Shown one piece after another: positions 31,307 through 38,866 of a stretch of 38,866 bases of DNA. Under the pieces are notes generated by a model. That model saw nothing but the letters and a program-made list of their open reading frames with translations. It was not told the origin of the DNA and did no database searches. Made by a program: the position numbers and the translations under genes. This DNA comes from Limisphaerales bacterium (GTDB taxonomy: Bacteria; Verrucomicrobiota; Verrucomicrobiia; Limisphaerales; JAKEEH01), in assembly GCA_022616725.1 (NCBI GenBank), contig JAKEEH010000053.1, positions 1 through 38,866 of the forward strand. Reading direction: 5' to 3'. The first letter of the stretch is position 1. Each line of letters begins with the position of its first letter.

Positions 31307-34012
31307 ATGTGGATTCCCAATCTTCTTTTTTTAGCAGTCCATCACATCTGCAAGACGGTCATTTTGCGTGGACGCCCCTATTTGCGTCACTCGCTATGTT
31401 GGTTGCTATTGACTTGCTCCCTTGCAATCACTGCGGAGGCGCAAGATAACCAAACCCGATGCATGATGGATTGCGCTCGATTCATCAGCGACGATCAACA
31501 CCGCGCTGGCAGCATTCGGGTGCGCGTCAAGGTCAGGAGAAGTGACTCTCAACCAAGTCAACTTCAATGGGTTTTGGAAGATTATCCGGCAGACGATCAG
31601 ATCGACATAGCTGATGCCGGGTTCAAGCAAAAGATTGTGCAGGCCATCAAGGAGATCAAACACGCCAATCCAAACTGCAGCTTTGGAGAGAACAGCGAGT
31701 GCCGGTTCGACAATAAGCTGGAAGAAAAGTTCGATGATCCCGAAGTTACTTTCGTCACACCGGAGATATTGAGGAGCGCACCGGCCGAGGAGAATCAAAG
31801 CTTCGTCTGTACGCTGTGCGTGATCTACCTGCCGCAGGTGATTCTACAGCGCGAATTCCAAGCCCTCATCGCAATCAAAACGCTGGCTACCAGGCGGCGA
31901 CCGGTCTACTTCGATCACCTGCTCGGAGAGGCGAATTCGGCCAGTACCGCCAAAGAGTTACCAGTGAAGCTCGCCTTCGCCCAAGACGATCTTGATAACG
32001 CCCTGAGAGACAAACAGATCACTAACCCTGAGCAGGCTAAAGAGCGCGTAACGGAGGAGTTACTAAAAGCAGCGGACAAAGTCTTCGAGATCGCGGTTAA
32101 AAACCAGTTACTCGATGCAATGGGCAAAGTGCTCGTTCAACCGAACACCATCGACTTCAGGACACGAAGAGATGTTATCGCTGATGAATTGAAGAAACTT
32201 TTCGACCTACAAGAGAATACCAGTGCCTATAACAGTGTTGTTTCGTGGGGAAAGTTCGACGTTATCATCGGGGCGTGCTGCGATACTTCAAGCACCACCT
32301 CGCCTGCGTGCGAGAATTTGTGCGCTGACCCGCAAAAGCCGACATTGCTTTTGATGGTCGCCGGTGTGCAAATCATCCGCAGCGTCAGCATCAAAGTCAT
32401 GCCCGATGATCTGGATCGGGATTTCATCCGCACGGAGACCGGACGCGCGCTCAACAAAAAGCGGAAAGATGCTGAAAAGGGGCTCAATCTGAAATTTTTG
32501 GACAAGTTGGCTGCCAAACCTGGCCACATCGTCACGAGCGCAGAGATCACATGCGATCAAAAGAAACTGTGCAAAGAGTCCCTCAATTGCACAGATGCCA
32601 TACCGGAAAGCTGCGATACAATCAAGCAGTTTGAACGGCTCAGTTCCCGTCCACGTATCCCGCCAAATGATGTGAGTGATGAAAAATTCTCCACGAATAC
32701 CAATCTGGTTTACCAGGTTTTGCGCAAGCTCCCGGCGGATCGCGAGATATTGTTAAAAGGCGGTGGCGGTTATTCATCGGAAGAGAAATTCCTGGCCAAG
32801 ATCGGCCTCGAAGAACTGAACATACTGCACTTCGGCGAACGACTCTCGCTCGACTTCGCGCGTGGCCCGGAGGTCCAGAAAGTGCTCTTCCAATTTGCGC
32901 GGCCATTCAAGAACACTAAGGTCGAACCCGGATGGAGGTTGAAAGACGCCAGCATCAGTGTCAATTACTTACGCGACAATGATCAGCGGCTGGGCAATCT
33001 GACGCCCGGTGAAATCGCGGCGCGAGAGACAGGCTCAAACGCCCGGCTCTCGTTCGGCTACGATTCCTTTGCGCGCCCCGACTACTTTCCGCTCGATTGC
33101 AAATCATTCAAAGACCGCAAACGCACGCACTGGACACTGACCGGTGAAACCGCGCTCCAATATCGTGATGTGACTATCCCCGACAGTGACAAGCTGCTCA
33201 TTGTCACGGGGCTGAACAAGAATCTGCTGCCTGCCGCAAAAACGCAGATCACCTATCTCTCGCTCGATCTTACTGCCGGAGTTAGCCATGACTTTCAAAG
33301 GCAGGATCGCGCCGGTCTTGGTCAAGTCTCGTTGTCGCTCGATACCAGGTTGCAACGCGGACTGTCCCTTTTCGGCGCGGATTATATTTTCGGGAAAGCG
33401 TTTCTCGCCGCGCATGGCGAAGCCCTTTTTGGCAAGTTCTCTCCGCAGGATATTCTCTTGCGTCACACGCGCGGCATCGCGAGCGGCACCGGCAAAACAC
33501 CGATCTTCGAACTCTTTCGCCTGGGCGGCCCGCAGAATGTGCGCGGCATCGAAGAAGGCGAGTTCATTGGTCGCCGCCTGACATTCGAGCAAACCGAATT
33601 CGGCGTCAACTCATTGACGCTCTGGCGACTGTTGCGGAAGACTTCGACCAAGGAGCTGAACCGCACACCGTGCTCGGAGGAGCTTGACATCAATGAGCCG
33701 CGCCCTGCTCCGCCCATCGATTTCTCGAATCTCTACCTGAAAGCCTTCTTCGATCGCGCCCGGATCAGCGACCCAACTTCGTTCAACCGTCCACCGGGAA
33801 ATAATCTGCCAGGCAATACCCTACCGGGGAGCTTGCCGTTCCAACTCGATCGGCGCGCCACGGGCTATGGCTTTGCAGTCGAACTGCGAAATCTGACGAC
33901 CGGCGAAGGCGGTCAAAGAATCAATCTTTCGATTGGCTACGCACGCTCGCCACAATCGAAACTACACCGCTCTGGGACGCTTTTCACCACCGTGAGCATC
34001 ATTATCCACTAA
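31307..34012 (+). CDS. Omp85-superfamily outer membrane beta-barrel protein
   Basis: 901 aa from the ATG at 31307. A TTG at 31364 would give a more classical signal peptide (basic start, hydrophobic CWLLLTCSLAIT, cleavage after AEA), so the true start may be there. Residues of about 50-480 form a periplasmic part with many Cys and probable POTRA-like elements. A barrel begins near 485 (LKGGGGYSSEEKFLAKIGLE). The Omp85 loop-6 signature is at about 739-751 (LGGPQNVRGIEEGE, with Val-Arg-Gly at 744-746). The last residues (TLFTTVSIIIH) make the closing strand. Family members insert or export proteins, or transport lipids, across the outer membrane. The large Cys-rich N-terminal region is unusual. 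It probably forms an operon with the next gene. Confidence 0.78.
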   Translation: MWIPNLLFLAVHHICKTVILRGRPYLRHSLCWLLLTCSLAITAEAQDNQTRCMMDCARFISDDQHRAGSIRVRVKVRRSDSQPSQLQWVLEDYPADDQIDIADAGFKQKIVQAIKEIKHANPNCSFGENSECRFDNKLEEKFDDPEVTFVTPEILRSAPAEENQSFVCTLCVIYLPQVILQREFQALIAIKTLATRRRPVYFDHLLGEANSASTAKELPVKLAFAQDDLDNALRDKQITNPEQAKERVTEELLKAADKVFEIAVKNQLLDAMGKVLVQPNTIDFRTRRDVIADELKKLFDLQENTSAYNSVVSWGKFDVIIGACCDTSSTTSPACENLCADPQKPTLLLMVAGVQIIRSVSIKVMPDDLDRDFIRTETGRALNKKRKDAEKGLNLKFLDKLAAKPGHIVTSAEITCDQKKLCKESLNCTDAIPESCDTIKQFERLSSRPRIPPNDVSDEKFSTNTNLVYQVLRKLPADREILLKGGGGYSSEEKFLAKIGLEELNILHFGERLSLDFARGPEVQKVLFQFARPFKNTKVEPGWRLKDASISVNYLRDNDQRLGNLTPGEIAARETGSNARLSFGYDSFARPDYFPLDCKSFKDRKRTHWTLTGETALQYRDVTIPDSDKLLIVTGLNKNLLPAAKTQITYLSLDLTAGVSHDFQRQDRAGLGQVSLSLDTRLQRGLSLFGADYIFGKAFLAAHGEALFGKFSPQDILLRHTRGIASGTGKTPIFELFRLGGPQNVRGIEEGEFIGRRLTFEQTEFGVNSLTLWRLLRKTSTKELNRTPCSEELDINEPRPAPPIDFSNLYLKAFFDRARISDPTSFNRPPGNNLPGNTLPGSLPFQLDRRATGYGFAVELRNLTTGEGGQRINLSIGYARSPQSKLHRSGTLFTTVSIIIH

Positions 34013-34043
34013 CCATCACACCTGCTTATGAGGAGACATTTCT

Positions 34044-35351
34044 ATGAGGGAACTGAAACTCAAGTTCAACGGCCAAACGCGCTCGTTCCGCGAGGACGGG
34101 ACAGTGGCGGTGATTGTCAATGGCACGCCGGTAGTCAAAGGCAAGTGGCGCGCGACCCCGCAAAGCAATCAGTCCAAAGACAACTCAATCCGTTACCAGA
34201 TTGACAATGCCGAGCAGCCGCCGGTGCCGGTCAAATACAGCTTCAATGATTTCAACCAACTCGTCGCTATGATCCCGGCAGCAGTCAACGGCGGCGTCGA
34301 TTCCGAACCGTGTGTTTGGCTCGGCAAAATTATCATTGACGACGGGCACGATCTGGTCTACTCGCTCCTCACCGGGCCAACTACACCGGCCAATCAGCAA
34401 ATCACCATTTTCGGAGATTTGCATTTCGACGGCACTGCTGCCGATCTGGTGATTGATCTGGCAGGGGGCGGCCGGGCAGTGATCAAGGGAGAGAAAGGCA
34501 GCAAGAAAATATCGCAGTTGACAATCGGACAAAGCGACGTTCCCGACTTCGATGCGAAAGATTTGCTCCGCTTCCACGCGCGCACGCAAAATGATTTTCC
34601 CGGCCTCCCGGCACGCTTCCCAAACCGGGCAGACATCGCATTCACCGGCAAATGGGACATTGATCCGAACAAAAGTGGCATAGTCTTTCTCAGCAAAATC
34701 GCGGGAACTCCGAGTCAGCCGACGATCGCGATTGGCTTTGCGGGTCAATTCAAAGCCGTCACCGCTGGGTTCGCTTACATTGTCAACAACGGCAGTCCGC
34801 AAATCGCTTTCACTGTTGATGGCAGTCATCAATGGAGCTCGGCTGACGCGAGTTTTAAAGTTTCTGTCGGCTTCTCCAACCAGGTCTTCCTCGCCAATTT
34901 CAGTGGCAAAATCAAGAGTCCTAATACCACCGGACCACAATTTAGCCTCGCGGGCGACCTCACCATCAAACACGAACAAGGCAAGACGACCGACTTCGCC
35001 TTGAATCTCGAGGGCCAATATGAGTTCGACGCCAACAAACGGCTCATCTTCAAGGCCAATGTGTCGAGCGTCAACAACGAGTTGAACTACGACCTTATGC
35101 TTGAAGGCAAATTCGTCTTCCGAGCCGGCAAACTAAACTTCCAGGCCAAGCTCAGCAAGGCCGGGCCGAAGCCGTCAACAGCCATTTTGCTCGCCTTTGA
35201 AGGCAATCGGGCTGATTTGCAAACGAAGCTCGCGCTCGTGTTGAACATTACTGAAGATGAGGTTGATTTCGATTTCGAGTTCCAACTTAAAATGCAATTC
35301 AAGGGTGGCGTTCTGATTAAAGATAAACAACCTAAACTATTGGTCGCATAG
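34044..35351 (+). CDS. Beta-rich protein of unknown function
   Basis: 435 aa, with AGGAG at 34031-34035 before the ATG at 34044, 31 bp after the Omp85 gene. No signal peptide is evident. The sequence is a long run of alternating hydrophobic and polar residues, for example IAFTGKWDIDPNKSGIVFL, FKVSVGFSNQVFLANFSGKI and YDLMLEGKFVFRAGKLNF. The segments recur with similar spacing and suggest amphipathic strands of an elongated beta-structure. This could be a lipid-binding groove, an extracellular beta-solenoid, or a cytoplasmic protein with a repeated beta-domain. I do not recognise a family. Close linkage to the barrel gene suggests a partner or substrate of the Omp85 protein. Confidence 0.6.
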   Translation: MRELKLKFNGQTRSFREDGTVAVIVNGTPVVKGKWRATPQSNQSKDNSIRYQIDNAEQPPVPVKYSFNDFNQLVAMIPAAVNGGVDSEPCVWLGKIIIDDGHDLVYSLLTGPTTPANQQITIFGDLHFDGTAADLVIDLAGGGRAVIKGEKGSKKISQLTIGQSDVPDFDAKDLLRFHARTQNDFPGLPARFPNRADIAFTGKWDIDPNKSGIVFLSKIAGTPSQPTIAIGFAGQFKAVTAGFAYIVNNGSPQIAFTVDGSHQWSSADASFKVSVGFSNQVFLANFSGKIKSPNTTGPQFSLAGDLTIKHEQGKTTDFALNLEGQYEFDANKRLIFKANVSSVNNELNYDLMLEGKFVFRAGKLNFQAKLSKAGPKPSTAILLAFEGNRADLQTKLALVLNITEDEVDFDFEFQLKMQFKGGVLIKDKQPKLLVA

Positions 35352-35362
35352 GATCGAAAACA

Positions 35363-35386
35363 GTCACCGCCGGCAAAGTCGGTGGC
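35363..35386 (+). repeat. Hairpin-forming palindromic repeat after the beta-rich gene
   Basis: The sequence GTCACCGCCGGC AAA GTCGGTGGC folds into an 8-bp stem (two G-U pairs) with an AAA loop, starting 12 bases after the stop. It has no run of T behind it, so it is not a classical intrinsic terminator. It looks like one of the short interspersed palindromes common in GC-rich bacterial genomes and may protect the 3' end of the message. Confidence 0.5.
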
Positions 35387-35491
35387 TTGAAGAGGTACAT
35401 TTCAAAACTACCATTGCTTTTTTAACCCGAGCGCGATGGTCGGCGTTGGAGACCTGTCCATTTCAAAAATTCCGTCCAAGCTTGATAGATA

Positions 35492-35515
35492 GGAAAATTA
35501 ACATGTTAATTTTCC
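35492..35515 (+). promoter_or_regulatory. Perfect 24-bp palindrome
   Basis: GGAAAATTAACA followed by its exact reverse complement TGTTAATTTTCC, with no mismatch and no central spacer. It is AT-rich in a GC-rich context, 141 bp after the beta-rich gene and 475 bp before the dehydrogenase gene. It could be a dimeric regulator's operator, or a bidirectional terminator whose A- and T-tracts serve both strands. The sequence does not choose between these. Confidence 0.55.
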
Positions 35516-35677
35516 CCTACTGTTGAATGAGCGTCTTATCGGACCGAATGACGAAAGACAAGTTAACGTTGTATTCGTCGACTTGTGTAATTTCTGGCAT
35601 AATGTCATTCAGATGACAATTTCAGTACAAACAGGCGTGGAGTATGACGAGAAGTATCTCTGGTGAGTTCAGGTCCT

Positions 35678-35807
35678 GCGCCCCATCCGGGGCGCGGGCG
35701 AATTTATCCGCACGTTTCCGGTGGTTCTACCAACGGCTAATATCCGGCGTCCCTCGGGACGAAGAGCATCTTCTATTCAGTGTCCTTCCGGGACGAAGAG
35801 CATCTTC
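35678..35807 (+). repeat. Cluster of consecutive hairpins with a duplicated ~19-bp unit
   Basis: Four stem-loops in 130 bp: GCGCCCC-ATCC-GGGGCGC (35678-35695, perfect 7-bp stem); CCGGTGG-TTCTA-CCAACGG (35718-35736, one mismatch); CGTCCC-TC-GGGACG (35748-35761, perfect); and GTCC-TTCCG-GGAC (35782-35794). The unit CGGGACGAAGAGCATCTTC occurs identically at 35755-35773 and 35789-35807, so the last two hairpins are a 34-bp tandem duplication. The layout matches interspersed palindromic elements found in intergenic DNA of acidobacterial and planctomycete-type genomes; that recollection cannot be verified here. Confidence 0.6.
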
Positions 35808-35941
35808 CGATTGAAACCGACACGATGGTGCGCTACGGGGTCTCGGCCACGCCCACCTATGCGCTCATAGAACGGAAAGGCGCGGCGCCATTCTATTCCC
35901 CGACGCGTCTTTCGGAGTTCGAACTTTCCCGGCGGATCTAA
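35804..35941 (+). pseudogene. Thioredoxin-like protein, C-terminal remnant
   Basis: A 45-codon open stretch ends at TAA 35939-35941 and has no credible start of its own. It contains MVRYGVSATPTYALIERKG and then a LSEFELSRRI helix. This is the C-terminal half of a thioredoxin/TlpA-like fold, with the conserved V-x-x-T-P-T cis-proline strand. The N-terminal half with the CxxC site is missing; the upstream sequence is the palindromic repeat cluster, which appears to have replaced or interrupted it. The codons are still GC-rich and in frame to the end, so decay is recent or the fragment was truncated by a rearrangement. Confidence 0.65.
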
Positions 35942-35989
35942 GCCGTTTTGGGATAGACTCCCTGATTCCAATTATTTCGGGAGGTTTCC

Positions 35990-37171
35990 ATGATCAACCG
36001 AAGACAAGCCCTACATAGCCTTTTCAGTTTCGCCGCCGCGTCCCCGTTGTGGCGGTTGGTCGAACAGGAGCGGAGAACCACCATTTACCCTCCCGTGTAT
36101 GGCGAAGAGGTGATGGGGCCAGTGAATCTACACGAGATGGAGGATGTGGCCAGGAAGAAGATGCACAAGATGGCCTACGACTTCGTTGCTGGCGGCGTGG
36201 AAGACGAACTGACGTTGCGCGCCAACCGTGAGGCGATCATGCGCATTCAGCTTCGCCCGCGGGTGATGGTGGATGTCAGGGGGATTGATCCTTCGCTCGA
36301 ATTGCTGGGCAAAAAGTTGGATTATCCGATCCTCCTGGCGCCGACCGGCGGTAAAGAGCTTGTGATCCCGGACGGCGACCTGCAGGCCGCGAAGGCTGCG
36401 GCCGTCACGAAGACAATCTACGTCGCGGCGTCCGGCGGTTATAAGCGCGAAATACAAGGGCCGATGGAGTGGTGGCAAAACACGATCGGGCAGTCCACGA
36501 AAGCGGCGGCGCAAGGGTTCGCCAAACGCTCTCAAGACGCGGGCGCTTCGGCCATCTGTGTGACGGTGGACAATCAATACCAATCGAACCGCGACCGCAA
36601 CAACCGCAACAGGTTCGATTACGGCTACATGTCAACCGGCGTTCCCGCTGAGAATGAAAAGCGCGCGCCAATCTCCCCAGCCGTGGCCGCAATGCTTCAA
36701 CCGAAGACGCCGAATATGACCTGGGATTATGTTGACTGGTTGAGGAGCGCCTGCTCGCTGCCCGTGATTTTGAAAGGCATCCTGACCGCCGAAGACGCGC
36801 GATTGTCCGTCGAGCGCGGCGTTGACGCAGTGATCGTCTCGAACCATGGAGGACGGCAACTCGACGGCGCGTTGCCCACGATTGAGGCGCTGCCGTCGGT
36901 GGTCGAGGCCGTGCAAGGAAAAATCCCCGTGTTGATGGACGGTGGCATACGACGCGGCAGTGACGTTTTGAAGGCCCTGGGATTGGGCGCGAAAGCGATA
37001 TTGATTGGCCGGCCATATGTCTGGGGCCTGGCGGCCTTCGGGCAGGTCGGGGTTCAGCGAGTGGTTGAGCTGTTGCGCGCCGAGCTTGTGCTCTCAATGG
37101 GGCTGGCGGGCAAGCCGACTCTGGCCTCGATTGATCGCAGTCTGGTTCGTTTGCCGGGAGAGAAGCCATGA
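35990..37171 (+). CDS. FMN-dependent alpha-hydroxy-acid dehydrogenase family protein, exported (Tat-like signal)
   Basis: 393 aa, with GGGAGG about 8 bases before the ATG. The N-terminus INRRQALHSLFSFAAASPLW resembles a twin-arginine signal. The body is the (S)-2-hydroxy-acid oxidase/lactate dehydrogenase TIM barrel: LAPTGGKELVIPDGD, the FMN-binding Lys262 in ILKGI, the catalytic SNHGGRQLDG with His286 and Arg289, and the phosphate-binding DGGIRRGSDVLKALGLGAK. The position of glycolate-oxidase Tyr24 is Phe65 (YDFV instead of YDYY). The usual WWQLY segment reads WWQNT, so the second active-site tyrosine also appears lost. FMN binding is likely; substrate and even oxidase activity are uncertain. 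It may be monocistronic. Confidence 0.85.
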   Translation: MINRRQALHSLFSFAAASPLWRLVEQERRTTIYPPVYGEEVMGPVNLHEMEDVARKKMHKMAYDFVAGGVEDELTLRANREAIMRIQLRPRVMVDVRGIDPSLELLGKKLDYPILLAPTGGKELVIPDGDLQAAKAAAVTKTIYVAASGGYKREIQGPMEWWQNTIGQSTKAAAQGFAKRSQDAGASAICVTVDNQYQSNRDRNNRNRFDYGYMSTGVPAENEKRAPISPAVAAMLQPKTPNMTWDYVDWLRSACSLPVILKGILTAEDARLSVERGVDAVIVSNHGGRQLDGALPTIEALPSVVEAVQGKIPVLMDGGIRRGSDVLKALGLGAKAILIGRPYVWGLAAFGQVGVQRVVELLRAELVLSMGLAGKPTLASIDRSLVRLPGEKP

Positions 37172-37329
37172 GCTTGCTTTTTATCCAATTCCCGTTTTTA
37201 CTTCTCCCGCAATATTTCTAACAGTACCGCGAGCGAGCTGAATTCATCCGCAGTTTCTTAGGCGCCCGAACGGGGTTGGCTGAACAAGAAGCACAGCACC
37301 ATCAGGACGAGACCTAACCAGTCGTTGGA

Positions 37330-37605
37330 CCGGAGCCGCCGATTCGCGATTGGTTTGCTTCGGCCAGTAATCTGGATCTACTTGTCGTGGTTCCGACATA
37401 CCTGCAGGAGGCGCGCGGTTTCACGCTCAAACAGATGGGGTTCTGGCATAAGGTTCCGTTGATTGCGGCCACCATCGGCGACACGGTGGGCGACTACTTA
37501 TAGGATCATCTCGCTCGACGCACAGGGAATCTACTGATTGCGCGGCGGGCAGTGGCGATTGGCGGGTTCGCGCTGGGGCGGCGTGCATCATTCCCGCGGC
37601 CAATT
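37330..37605 (+). pseudogene. MFS transporter remnant with an internal stop
   Basis: In one frame the DNA reads VVVPTYLQEARGFTLKQMGF, then KVPLIAATIGDTVGDYL, a TAG at 37501-37503, and straight on DHLARRTGNLLIARRAVAIGG. This is the middle of a sugar/hexuronate-type major facilitator transporter, where the stop replaces the first residue of the usual S-D-x-L-A-R-R loop. The N-terminal and C-terminal helices are missing. The 158 bp before it (37172-37329) show no gene. It is a decayed gene between two exported-enzyme genes with likely carbohydrate or hydroxy-acid roles. Confidence 0.72.
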
Positions 37606-37623
37606 CATTTCAGGAGGCTTACG

Positions 37624-38556
37624 ATGCAAACTTCCCGTCGAGAATTTCTGGCTTCAACTTTGATGGCGACTCTAGCGGCGCCGAACGCATTCTCCGCATC
37701 GCGCTACCGCGTCGGCATCACCACCAACACGCGCGGCGGATGGGAAAGCGACGTCTGGCTCTCTTTCCGCGAAGCGCGCGAGGTTGGGTACCGCAACGTC
37801 GAATCATTCATCCACTACTTCAAGGACTTTTACGACGATAAAGCCGACCAGCTCAAGCAAAAAATGGATGAGATCGGCGTACGATTTGTGACGATCTCCA
37901 ACGGCAGTCCGATGGAGACGCATTTCGAAGATCCGTCCAAACACGACAAAGTCATCGAAGACCACATGCGGCTGATCCGCTTCATCAAGAAACTCGGCTG
38001 CGAACACCTGAAGATCAACATGGGGCAGCGCCGTCCGACGGGAACCACCGACGAAGATCTCAAACACATGGTCGCGGCGCTCGGCGAGATCGGCAAACGC
38101 AGCGCGGCCGAAGGGATCAAGTTCGCTGTCCACGCGCATATGTGGAGCCAGTTTGAAAACCGCCGAGAAATTGATTACGTGATGGACCGCACGAACCCGC
38201 GACAGGTCTATTTCGTGCTCGACACAGGCCACATCACGATGGCTGGGATTGATCCGGTCGAACTGACCCGCGCGCTTGGTCATCGCATCGTTGAATTTCA
38301 CATGAAAGACACGAAGCCGGAGAATCGAGGCGGAGCTAAGACCCGGTTGGAGCGGCCTGACATGATGAAGGACCCGCCATTCTTCCCTTTGGGCCATGGC
38401 GGCGTCGACTTCCCGGCGATCAAGTCCCACTTGGACAAAATTGGCTGGCAGGGCTGGTTGACGGTGGAACTCGACTCCTCGCCTTACCGGGCGCCGAAAG
38501 CGAGCGCGCGGATGAGCAAAGAGTATATTGAGAAGACTCTCGGCCTGAAGTTATAA
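37624..38556 (+). CDS. Sugar phosphate isomerase/epimerase family protein, Tat-exported
   Basis: 310 aa from the ATG at 37624, which has AGGAGG about 6 bases upstream; the frame is open further upstream only through the MFS remnant. The start TSRREFLASTLMATLAAPNA is a good twin-arginine signal. The rest is an AP-endonuclease-2/xylose-isomerase-like TIM barrel: GITTNTRGGW opening, HLKINMGQRR, FAVHAHMW, the metal-site strands VYFVLDTGH and VEFHMKDTK, and a final WLTVELDSS. Members isomerise or epimerise free or phosphorylated sugars or keto-sugars using a divalent metal; the substrate cannot be told. The position that is often Glu-Asn-His is Val-His-Ala-His, so the metal set may differ. Confidence 0.85.
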   Translation: MQTSRREFLASTLMATLAAPNAFSASRYRVGITTNTRGGWESDVWLSFREAREVGYRNVESFIHYFKDFYDDKADQLKQKMDEIGVRFVTISNGSPMETHFEDPSKHDKVIEDHMRLIRFIKKLGCEHLKINMGQRRPTGTTDEDLKHMVAALGEIGKRSAAEGIKFAVHAHMWSQFENRREIDYVMDRTNPRQVYFVLDTGHITMAGIDPVELTRALGHRIVEFHMKDTKPENRGGAKTRLERPDMMKDPPFFPLGHGGVDFPAIKSHLDKIGWQGWLTVELDSSPYRAPKASARMSKEYIEKTLGLKL

Positions 38557-38619
38557 TTCGTCCGCTTTCTGGACAATCCAACAAAGGAATCAGCCTTGAA
38601 ATGAAGCAGAAGACCAGGT

Positions 38620-38866
38620 TCACAGTTTACCGCCCATAATCGTCATTGGAATAAGAAGCGCCGTAAAGATAACGTGATACCAAATGGGAACATACGGCCA
38701 GGACAGAACCACCTTCAGTAAACCAAAGGCCACCAGCAGAAAGCCGAGGACGAGCGGCGCGCGTATGTTTTCACCGGCGATCAGCGCGGCCAGAAATCCG
38801 GACATCACCGAGACTATTGAACCGAGGACAATATGCATGAGAAGAAGCGTCGTGTCCGCTGTGAAC
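38620..38866 (-). CDS. Small integral membrane protein, 5' end beyond the window
   Basis: On the minus strand the frame is open from the window edge to the TGA at 38620-38622. An internal ATG at 38836-38838 exists, but the codons before it (TADTTLLLM) read naturally, so the true start is probably outside. About three membrane helices are present: IVLGSIVSVMSGFLAALIAG, LVLGFLLVAFGLLKVVLSW and VIFTALLIPMTIMGG, with a WPYVPIWYH loop. It resembles small uncharacterised membrane proteins of GC-rich bacteria. It converges with the epimerase gene, 63 bp away, and I see no clear terminator between them. Confidence 0.65.
   Translation of the reverse strand, partial: FTADTTLLLMHIVLGSIVSVMSGFLAALIAGENIRAPLVLGFLLVAFGLLKVVLSWPYVPIWYHVIFTALLIPMTIMGGKL

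Noticed and set aside
34185-35018. 277-codon minus-strand frame opposite the beta-rich gene
   Set aside because: The plus strand has a good ribosome-binding site and regular beta pattern; the antisense frame has neither.
1-38866. tRNA, rRNA, integrase or transposase genes marking a mobile island
   Set aside because: None could be seen on either strand, so transfer of the locus is not supported by mobility genes in this window.

Overview
The window is a GC-rich stretch of a Gram-negative genome. An Omp85-type outer-membrane barrel, Tat-type export signals and palindromic intergenic repeats are compatible with Acidobacteriota, but no marker gene fixes the phylum, so that placement is an inference.

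Positions 1-27144 are one head-to-tail, tightly packed plus-strand operon. It encodes most of a phage-tail-like contractile injection system of the extracellular type (eCIS; Afp/PVC/AlgoCIS relatives). In order it holds: the end of a tail-tube gene; an Afp7-like tube/hub adaptor; a tiny DUF5908-like protein; a gpD/gp27-like hub; a gp5-like spike; a 532-aa protein with a hydrophobic C-terminus; gp25; a baseplate-J wedge; a gpI-like tail protein with a beta-propeller-like N-terminus; three very large proteins that share an N-terminal domain (one with nine IPT/TIG repeats); an uncharacterised eCIS protein; a two-module AAA+ ATPase; and a 1414-aa DUF4157 protein ending in a SAM-methyltransferase domain, read here as the main cargo or effector. 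Sheath genes are presumably upstream of the window.

Positions 27166-29317 continue the cargo region. A two-helix membrane peptide (candidate immunity or accessory protein) is followed by a 615-aa protein with an HEMTH zinc-protease motif (second effector candidate). An 885-bp relatively AT-rich gap follows. Next come a four-helix SLATT-like membrane protein (30203-31222), an Omp85-family barrel (31307-34012) and a beta-rich protein of unknown role (34044-35351).

Positions 35352-35989 are intergenic, with a perfect 24-bp palindrome, a hairpin repeat cluster and a decayed thioredoxin-like fragment. The rest is ordinary metabolic DNA: an FMN alpha-hydroxy-acid dehydrogenase-like protein with altered active-site residues, an MFS-transporter pseudogene, a Tat-exported TIM-barrel sugar isomerase/epimerase, and the end of a minus-strand membrane protein.

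The observations most worth following are two nine-G tracts, one at the hub/spike junction and one just upstream of the effector methyltransferase domain. Their frames predict, respectively, a VgrG-like hub-spike fusion on gain of one G, and loss of the methyltransferase on gain or loss of one G. Also notable are the shared N-terminal domain in three consecutive giant proteins and the unusual effector architectures.
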